A DNA stretch of 64,000 nucleotides from Amorphophallus konjac. Lineage: Eukaryota > Streptophyta > Magnoliopsida > Alismatales > Araceae. The stretch is taken from assembly GCA_022559845.1 (NCBI GenBank), contig CM040126.1:51020458-51084457 (forward strand), read 5' to 3'. Positions 56,929 through 64,000 of the stretch are shown one piece after another (position 1 is the first letter of the stretch; each line of letters begins with the position of its first letter). The notes beneath the pieces are model-generated. The model saw only the letters and a list, made by a program, of their open reading frames with translations. It searched no databases and was not told the DNA's origin. A program made the translations under genes and the position numbers.

Positions 56929-59664
56929 TGTTGTACCCAAACATTTTCCCTAGAGAAAATGATAAGAAATAAAGGCTCGGGAATTTCCCCGAACACCTTC
57001 AAGGCATTATCTATCCGGCCCCTTCCATGACATGACGGGCCTAGCCAAGGGTCCTAGCCAGCTCGTCGTGACTCACAGCAACACCTAAAGTTGATGTGGG
57101 TCATCCTCGACCACCCAGCACGCGGTTTCGCTCGCCTTCAACTAGGCCACTCGGGCCAACCCAAGGGCGCCCCGCCAACAAGCCACGACACGTGGCACCT
57201 AGCAACGAGGCCGATATTCATCCCCATAATGCCTCCCTTCACCATTCCAAAGCCAAAGGAGCACCTTTCCCAATCAACCACGGGCTTCGAGAGCCTTTAC
57301 CACGTCTATACAGCCCGCAATCGCTTATCGGGAATTTTCCCGAGCACCTCGTGGGCGCGTATATTCCAGCCGTTCTACAACAAGACGGGGGCTGACCCAT
57401 GGCTTGGAAACACTAGTTGTATCATATGGAAACTCTCTAGCAAGTTGGGGCCACCCCCGACCCTCAGACACACGGCAATGAGCCGTTAACTTTCAACCCC
57501 CGGGATAACCCGGGACTGCCCGTCAACTCACCGTGCAACGCAGCATACCTCACCAAGGCTGGGCCCACACGCCCAAGATGCCTTCCCTCAGTTCCTACGG
57601 GCTATCATCCTTGCCCCAAGGCCAAATCTAAGGCCCACCAGTCAGCTACCTGAGCTATTCGATAACCCGGAGTGTGTCAGGAATTTCCCCGAACACTTTG
57701 CGAAAACGACAGTAACAACATTAAATAATTGACCCCCACGGGCCAATCCCAGCACCTCGAAGGCTTTAGTCCTTCAAAGGATAGCACCAAATGACAGCGG
57801 AAGACCCCCGGGGCCGCTCCCCATGGTAGCGGCTCGCTCGGGGGCGAGTTCGCCCTAGGCACGGCCGCGCCCGGGTGGGGGCGAACTCCCCCTGGGGGGC
57901 CCCTCCACCCAGCCCTGCGAGTCCCAGTGCAAGCTCCCCCCAGCCCCAGTCTCGCTCAAGATTCGTACCAGCTCAAGAGTGTTCGTGGAGAAGGATCCTC
58001 GCGGACGTGCACAAAAGCGGGTCAGCCTTCACATTCCTCGTGCGCAGCACACGCCAGTTAGCCGCCAGTTAGCCCGTATCCTTCTTGTGTTCACAATGAG
58101 TCAAGGTGGGCCCAAAAAGGACAAAAAATAGATTTTATAGGGTTTTCCCAAGCCTCCCCGGGTTAACCCCCCTAGGGGGGTTTACACGGACTTGCCCACC
58201 CCCGGTGAGAAGGTCCGCGTAAACCCATTCCTAAAAGAAAAACAAACAAACAAACAAACAAAAGGGGGACTTTCATCCCGCGTAAACCCCCCCCCCCCTC
58301 GGGGGGGGGGGGGGTGTTAGGCGCACCTGCCCACCCCCTGGGTAAGTCCACGTAAACCCCCCTAGCTAATAAAAAAGGGGGTTCTTTAAACAAAAAAAAG
58401 AAGGAGCTTTCCACCCCGCGTAAACCCCCTGGGGGAGGGGGGTTTACGCGGACCTACCCACCCCCCTGGGCAAGTCCGCGTAAACCCCCTCCCCCTCTCA
58501 CAAAACAATTTTTTTAAAAAATTTGCAGAGGGTTTACGCGGACCAGCTCACCCCCTCCATTCTAGTCCACGTAAACCCCCTTAACCGTTCAACTTCCCTT
58601 ATAAAACCCGCTTAGAAGCTCATGGGGAACAGATACACAGATCCTAACCTACACAGGTGAAGACTCGAGCTATAAGGCTTCCAGTAAGGACACGAGGAGC
58701 AAGGCGCATCGGGTGGCTTGTTGATCGGCTCGTATACGCCGAGGGTATGTCAAATGCACTCCCTTCACATGGCGTCTAGCTGCTTCACTCAAGTCCATTC
58801 CCTCGCGTATGAGGCGTTATGATAGCGGCGATCACACCCGCACAACGGGTCCGCCCACATATGGCGCATTATGATAACAACGCGAATGCTATAATGTCAG
58901 ATTTGCCCCTATCATTGGACCACGTGCCCGTCGCTCGCCCCGACCTAGACACCGATGGTCTCGATTGCTGACCTGAGTTAGCCGGACTCTGGCCCGGAAG
59001 TAATATTCCTAGGACTGGCTCTAACTCCCCAGTATGCCGACACTCGCCCTCTGGGACCCGCATCCGACCGCTCACCTCGAGCCGCGTTCGGCCTCCCTCA
59101 GGCGACAGCCAATGTCCACCCCTGCCATCCAGTCTAGCTCTCCCTCGTCAACTTTGTCAGACCTTTAGCTCCTTGTGGAGAGCCTCTGTAAAAATACATA
59201 TGTTTCCGCTTTATCCTGCATTGACCTGGGAACCGACCCGTATGTCGGAATTGTCCCGCGGCTTACACCATATGTACTTAGGCCTTTGAGGGCCACCTGT
59301 AAAGCCTTCATGGCATCTATAAGGAAGGAATAACCATAAAGAATAACCGGTTGTTCATGTATACCCGCCTAGGTTCCAGTATAACCCTTCACCCCAACCA
59401 GTATATCATCAGTCTCCCTGATTCCAGTCAATCCACTTTACCAATCAAGTGCAACGATCACCCTATAGCAACAGTGTGTCTCTGATCCTCCTCCCGTGGC
59501 TTTAGGAACATCCTGGCCCTCTTTCAGCACAGAACAAAGGTGTTCGGATTCAATCTGATATAAAACAAACATCGGCTGCTTGCGGTTGGTGGGAAAAGAC
59601 GTCATGTACATGAACTCCCACAATCGCATGTACACTTGTACCTGCGGAACCCCCTTCTCTCCAC
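56929..59664. repeat. GC-rich unclassified repeat, possibly LTR
   Basis: Begins TGTTGTACCC, like the SIRE-type LTR at 45948, but then diverges. GGAATTTYCCCGA(A/G)CAC occurs three times (56982, 57340, 57680). A TATA-like ATAAAACCC lies near 58602. No conserved domain in frames 57091-57489 or elsewhere. The end is not defined because Tat element 2 is inserted at 59665. Confidence 0.4.
58140..58590. repeat. Array of long hairpins GTTTACGCGGAC...GTCCGCGTAAAC
   Basis: About five inverted repeats with stems of 10-13 bases around a CCCACCCCC loop. The best is near 58441-58487, with a perfect 13-base stem GGTTTACGCGGAC. Poly-G/poly-C runs are interspersed (58288-58315). Confidence 0.85.
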
Positions 59665-61385
59665 TGTAGACATGTCAAAATTGACATTACTGTCAGTATA
59701 TCTCATATTATTTTGTAATGCCCCAATTTGACCCTCAAATTGGCTTATTTGAGTGATTTTTTCAATTTTTTTTACTTTTTTACCTTTCTCCTATTTTCTA
59801 GAATTTTTTAGAATTTTATGGGATTTTCCCCTAATTTTTCAGGCTTTAAAAGAATTAGCGACGGACCCTCTGGTCGCCCATTTAATGGGCGACCAACCAT
59901 TTGGACGCCATTTCTTTTATATACAAAAAATAAAAAAATCATTTTTCTCTGATAGGCGACCGCGTTCAGAGGGAGGTCTCCAGGTGCCCTATTCTTCTAG
60001 GTAATGTGCGTTCGACCTCCTGGATGCCTATTTTTAATGTGCGTCCGACCTCCTGGATGCCAATTTTTAATGGGCGTCCCTCAGTGATGACGCGAATTTC
60101 TATTTTTATATTTTTAAAGGATTTTAAAGTGATTTTCGGGTATTTTCAAATGATGTCAACCATGGAAGACGCCAATTCTTTAAATAAGCGTCTAGGACCG
60201 TTGACGCCCATTCTTCTTGATTATGTGCGTCCGTTTTAGCGGCCGCTCACTCCTAATGAGCGTCCAGCACTCCAGACGCGATTTCCCTTGCTATATTTTG
60301 AGTGCCCGATTCCATCCGAAATTCAGATTTATTTAGAATTAGCGTCTGTCCACTAAGACGCGAATTCCTTTTTATTTCGGATTTCCACATTTTAACTTTG
60401 AATTAACGTCCATAGTGGTGGACGCCCATTCAATGGACGACCATGGGGTATGACGCCATTTCCCTGTAACTTCCCGAACCCGTCGGCGGCTCCTTCTTTC
60501 CTCGTTTTGAGGTCCATTTCAACTAAGGAAAGAGTCCTAGTGGCTTTCCAAGGTGGGGAGGACTCTTAGCATGTTTATCCTATTTCCATGGATGATTATC
60601 CTAACTATTCTTGGAATCAAACTTCGAACTTCTCTCGATTCTTCTCCCTATAAATAGCCCTGCGACTCTTGTTCAGAAGAAGGCCGACTTCATCAACGAC
60701 GGAGATGTGCTGCCAGATTCATGGCTTAAGGAAGAGCTCCCTACACCTGCTGCTTCATCCTTTTGAAGACTCTCTCCTGAACGCCCCATTTAAAGTCACT
60801 GCTTTCACGGGAGGGTATCACTACAGGCTTCTTCTTCATCTATTCTTTCTCTGCTTCTTTTTACTGCATACGTTAATACATGCATCATCACCATCTTCTT
60901 CTTTTATCTCCCTTTCTCAACCGCGTTGAGAACTCCCTCCGTGCAACACTTGCACACCTTATCTGTTATCTACTTCATCATATTTTGTCCTCCCTTTGCA
61001 TAGGGGTTTAAGGGCCAACACCTAACAGGTGTGTTCATCTCCATGCTTTCACGCTCATATTTATATACTTGGGATTTAATACTACACGCACTTGGTTCTA
61101 ATTCCTATTTCTTTATGAGATGTTGTCTATTTTTGCAAGGGTAATCTAAGAGACTCTCTTCAATCGGTCGGCCGACTGGAAGAGAAGGTACACTCACATA
61201 TCTCCCCACGCTTCAAGGGTAATTATCACGATCCCTCCTTTTATTTATTGATTATATATTTTGAGGCCCGCGGTCTCTGGCGATCACACACTCCATTAGC
61301 ATCATACGCATGCTCCCTCTCCTTTTCCCCATTCCTAGTCTTATGTTTTCTTTCTTATTTTTAGTGGATTTTAAATAGATCTACA
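59665..61385 (+). repeat. 5' LTR of Tat element 2
   Basis: 1721 bp, ends GATCTACA. Contains hairpin units built on GACGCC, GCGTC and GGGCGACC (59850-60470). TATA box TATAAATA at 60649-60656. Confidence 0.85.
60649..60656 (+). promoter_or_regulatory. TATA box, Tat element 2 LTR
   Basis: TATAAATA in CTCCCTATAAATAGCCC. Confidence 0.6.
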
Positions 61386-61388
61386 AAT

Positions 61389-61404
61389 TGACGATCACGG
61401 TGGG
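61389..61404 (+). other. Primer binding site, Tat element 2
   Basis: TGACGATCACGGTGGG, three bases after the LTR and identical to element 1 except that TGG is TGA, so pairing with the tRNA CCA end would be imperfect. Confidence 0.65.
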
Positions 61405-61576
61405 ACCCCTTGTGTTTTTCTTGATTACCCTCCTCCTTTGGCACCCATGTATGCCCCTCCTCTCTTGCACCCACGGTGCATCTCCATTTGTGCTCCGCGT
61501 AGCACTTCTCTATTTATTTTTCCCGTGATTGATTAATTTGATAGAGTTTATTTAACATTCCATTTCTCTACTTCGT

Positions 61577-61850
61577 AAAAAAAAAATGGGCGCCCACATG
61601 GGCAGTTGCCCATTCCTTTTGTAAAAACAAAAAAATAAACAAACAAACAAATGGGCGTCCAGATGGGCAGTCGTCCATTCCTTCTGTAAAAAAAAAAATG
61701 GGCGCCCACATGGGCAGTCGCCCATTCCTTTTGTAAAAAAAAAAAAAGAAAATTGGGCGCCCACATGGGCAATCGCCCATTCCCTTTGTAAAAAAAAAAT
61801 GGGTACCCACATGGGCAGTCGCCCATTCCTTTTGTGAAATAAAAAATAAA
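61577..61850. repeat. Five tandem units GGGCGCCCACATGGGCAGTCGCCC
   Basis: Five units of 50-70 bases, each a G/C palindromic core followed by ATTCCTTTTGT and an A-run of variable length. Length differences are mainly in the A-runs. Minus-strand Phe/Trp-rich frames here are array translations. Confidence 0.9.
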
Positions 61851-61914
61851 AAAAACTGTGTCCATGGAAGTGGACGCCCATTCTGAAATGAGCGCCCTCT
61901 GATCTAGACGCCCA

Positions 61915-62185
61915 TTTCCTGTTGCATTTGTTTTCCCTTGCGTCTGTTGCATATTCACGTTTTATTGCACACTCTTCTACCATCATTGCATATTACAGTG
62001 GCCCATTTCCTGTTGCATTTGTTTTCCCTTGCATCTGTTGCATATTCACATTTTGTTGCACACTCTTCTACCATCATTGCATATTACAATGGCCAGTTTT
62101 GCTGTTGCATTTGTTTTCCTTTGCGTCTGTTGCATATTCACATTTTTTGTATACTCTTCTACCATCATTGCATTTCACTAATTCC
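61915..62185 (+). repeat. Three tandem copies of a 91-base unit
   Basis: The unit contains GTTGCATTTGTTTTCC, GTCTGTTGCATATTCAC and CTACCATCATTGCAT. Starts at about 61921, 62012 and 62104. Confidence 0.9.
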
Positions 62186-62289
62186 ATAAAAAATTGCATA
62201 ATCTTCACCTTAACTCCCATCCTGTGTATTCTGTTTGGCATATCACATGTCTGTCAGGTTGCATTCCAGTATTCTTTATTCTGTAATCT

Positions 62290-63197
62290 TGTTTTTTTAA
62301 TACAAAAGGCTTTTACTTTTTATTATGAAAGAAATGATTCAGTACAGAGTCACCGGGGCATACCCCTGTAGGGACCGATGATTACATATACTCCGCCTGA
62401 ATTAATGAAAAAATCGGAAGCTTAGAATCCCCGCCTTATCCAGCACCGCGGTACCTCTGGCCAGCAGGGGCAATTCCTCTGTGGACCAAAAGATAGAGTT
62501 CTGGCATGAGGACTTGCCATGGGAAGCGAGGGAATCGGCCAAACTGTTTCCTTCCTGGAAAACATGGAGCACTTGATGGGTGCCCAGGAGCTTCAGAATC
62601 TTTCGCCACCACACTAGGACCTCCCAGCTCGGAGCCTTCTTAGTGTGCGTAGCCTGGACGAGGAGGGTCGAGTCTGAGTAGATGGTCGAGATGGTGAAGC
62701 CATGGCGAGCAGCCAAGTGGAGTCCATCGTGCAGGGCCCTGGTTTCCGCAATCATGCTATTGCCCAAACCGTAGTAGAATGCAAAGCCAGCGTGAAAGTT
62801 GCCGAGATTGTCCCTAATGCAGCCACCGCCCCCACACGGACCAGGGCTACCTGTTGACGCCCCATCCACGTGCAAGGTGTAATTGGTCATTGCCAATGAC
62901 CAAAAGACAACAACTGGCAATTTGATCTTCACTCTGGGACGAAGATTGTACTGCAGGAGAATGTCCGCTTCCTCTGCTGAAATGGGCCTGGCGAAGGTTT
63001 TATGCTCTAGAGCATGTTGGATCTGTATGCAAAGCTGCCGCTGTATGAGTAGAACGTTGGTGGTCCTCCCTTCAAACCGCAATGCACATCTGGACTTCCA
63101 TATCTCTGACAGCATGAGCACCACAGCGTATAGTCCCACGAACTGAAAAGCCGATTTGATATTCGCCGCTGAGATGATGCTCCAACACTGGGTGGTG
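62290..63197 (-). mobile_element. 5'-truncated L1-type LINE in Tat 2 leader
   Basis: Minus strand. The poly(A) end is seen as T7 near 62294, with ATTAAAAAAAC on minus. It lies between the 91-base repeats and the conserved Tat leader box. No clear TSD was found, so the 5' truncation point (about 63197) is approximate. Confidence 0.8.
62402..63139 (-). CDS. LINE ORF2 C-terminal RNase H domain (truncated)
   Basis: A 245-codon open frame. The first 80 residues are the end of the reverse-transcriptase connection (SEIWKSRCALRFEG). RNase H follows with all four acidic positions visible: LHVDGAS, AETRAL, YSDSTLL and NSLADSLASHG. RNase H would remove RNA from the RNA-DNA hybrid during target-primed reverse transcription. 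The endonuclease and reverse transcriptase are missing through 5' truncation. The frame is intact, which suggests a fairly recent insertion. The upstream frame continues open to about 63197. No promoter is visible. Confidence 0.85.
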   Translation of the reverse strand: MGLYAVVLMLSEIWKSRCALRFEGRTTNVLLIQRQLCIQIQHALEHKTFARPISAEEADILLQYNLRPRVKIKLPVVVFWSLAMTNYTLHVDGASTGSPGPCGGGGCIRDNLGNFHAGFAFYYGLGNSMIAETRALHDGLHLAARHGFTISTIYSDSTLLVQATHTKKAPSWEVLVWWRKILKLLGTHQVLHVFQEGNSLADSLASHGKSSCQNSIFWSTEELPLLARGTAVLDKAGILSFRFFH

Positions 63198-63334
63198 GTA
63201 TTATTTACATTGTTAATTTACATTGTTAATTGTATATCACTATTTACGGCTTGTTTGCATTCACTGTTCACCTTTGCATCATTCTGTTTGGTTTTCCCAT
63301 CTTCTGTTGCATCAGCACCTGCATATAGGGCATC

Positions 63335-63546
63335 TCGGCTTGGGAGACCTCCTCTCCCTATACTTTCTAGGAGCCTTACCCCTCTCTTGGTGAAGGAAGG
63401 ACCCTCCAATTGAGCACTCCGTCTCATTGGACCGGGAATTCCTAAACCAAGGCCTCTGTAAACCCCCGCACCCGTGGATTCCCTCACGAACGCCAGGCAG
63501 ATTGTACATTTTAAAGTCCCCGGGTTTAGTTGGCCTATGTATGGTG
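63335..63546 (+). promoter_or_regulatory. Conserved Tat leader box with candidate splice donor
   Basis: Colinear with 5945-6150 of element 1: GGGAGACCTCCTCTC, CTCCGTCTCATTGGACCGG and CCCGCACCCGTGGATTCCCT in the same order. Ends with ATG|GTGAGAA (GT at 63544-63545), against TTG|GTAAGA in element 1. Confidence 0.6.
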
Positions 63547-63736
63547 AGAATCAATCTAGTTGACATTTGAAGCAATACTTTATTGAACTAGGTTCCTACC
63601 TTGAGTGAATCATATCAACTTTGTTAAAAATCATTTAATTCACCAAGGTTCAACTAAGAAAAATCAAGCGTAAACATCCACTTGCTTGACATCTTTGCAA
63701 TTGTGCTTTGATTGGACTTTGATTGATTTTTGCATA

Positions 63737-64000
63737 ATGTTTGACTTGGATAATCACGGTAACATGTCTAATAATTTCCACAATCCTGAGGATGCACAAC
63801 CTAGCACATCCTACACTCCTCAATTTCAACATGTTCATCATAATTCTCACCCCAATTCTTTCACGGGACTGCGTTCTCATTCCTATGGTTTTGCCCGACC
63901 CATGGGCAATTTTCAATCTCATGGTCCCTCGTCTCAATCGCGAGCCACTATTCTCTCAAGACTATCTCCTCCCCACGATGAGAAGGTCTCTCAAATCTTG
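63737..64000 (+). CDS. gag: Gag N-terminus of Tat element 2 (partial)
   Basis: ATG at 63737 opens a frame of 88 codons that is still open at the window end. It starts MFDLDNHGNMSNNFHN and is rich in Asn, His, Ser and Pro, like the low-complexity start of Tat Gag. The start is chosen because it is the first ATG after the conserved leader box (about 190 bases downstream) and the frame is uninterrupted. In element 1 the equivalent distance is about 240 bases. The capsid domain would lie outside the window. No conserved motif is visible yet, so the call rests on position. Confidence 0.65.
   Translation, partial: MFDLDNHGNMSNNFHNPEDAQPSTSYTPQFQHVHHNSHPNSFTGLRSHSYGFARPMGNFQSHGPSSQSRATILSRLSPPHDEKVSQIL

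Larger units (their letters stand above)
59665..64000 (+). mobile_element. Tat element 2, left part (runs off window)
   Basis: The 5' LTR starts TGTAGACATGTCAAAATTGAC, close to Tat element 1. Candidate left TSD TCCAC at 59660-59664. The primer site, leader and gag start are colinear with element 1. Belongs to the same lineage but a different subfamily. Confidence 0.88.

Noticed and set aside
57091..57489. 132-codon frame in GC-rich repeat
   Set aside because: No recognisable domain, overlapping frame at 57096 equally open, and located in repeat sequence.
61548..61986. Phe/Trp/Cys-rich minus-strand frames that look like membrane proteins
   Set aside because: They are the five-unit GGGCGCCC/A-run tandem repeat read in three frames.

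Overview
The window looks like an intergenic stretch of a repeat-rich flowering-plant nuclear genome. Every recognisable coding domain belongs to plant transposable elements: SIRE-type Ty1/copia, Tat-lineage Ty3/gypsy with two RNase H domains, a chromovirus-like Ty3/gypsy derivative, and L1-type LINEs. I see no host single-copy gene, rRNA, tRNA or CRISPR array. The species cannot be named from this sequence.

Layout. Positions 1-2104 are part of a GC-rich gypsy-type LTR. From 2105 to 48647 lies a multi-level nest that can be resolved base by base from target-site duplications (TSDs) and empty sites. The oldest layer is the right part of a SIRE-type element (2105-2614, 43928-45947, 3' LTR 45948-48647). 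A non-autonomous gypsy element (2615-43927, TSD GTCTT) is inserted in it. That element has three insertions of its own: a 20.8-kb Tat element in its 5' LTR (3896-24684, TSD CTAGC), a reverse-oriented solo LTR in its internal region (28005-30891, TSD GTTTC), and a 10.2-kb gag-only SIRE-type element in its 3' LTR (31685-41919, TSD AGAAG). To the right, 48648-50086 is another gypsy-type LTR segment. Positions 50087-56928 are a motif-rich repeat split by a 5.1-kb solo LTR (51028-56134, TSD ACTAT), which itself carries a LINE fragment. Positions 56929-59664 are an unclassified GC-rich repeat. A second Tat element starts at 59665 and runs off the window after the first 88 codons of gag, with a 5'-truncated LINE in its leader.

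The first Tat element is the most informative unit. On the plus strand it carries gag, protease, a G-patch, reverse transcriptase, a degenerate RNase H, a second archaeal-type RNase H and integrase, broken by a series of mostly 1-base losses. On the minus strand, between integrase and the 3' LTR, it carries two plant-mobile-domain-like genes with introns. One can be followed through seven exons, all joined in phase 0, and is disabled by three C-to-T type changes.

A second theme is that almost every LTR or untranslated region here holds an array of short, degenerate, mostly palindromic or hairpin-forming motifs. The motif differs between elements: ACGCC...GGCGT hairpins, AAGTCTATACATT, AGGTCTGTGCACATG, GGCGGTCGACCGCC, GTTTACGCGGAC...GTCCGCGTAAAC, and a CACCTAWGTGA-like motif. 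The three SIRE-type LTRs share a conserved 3' module but carry different arrays. This suggests a replaceable array slot.
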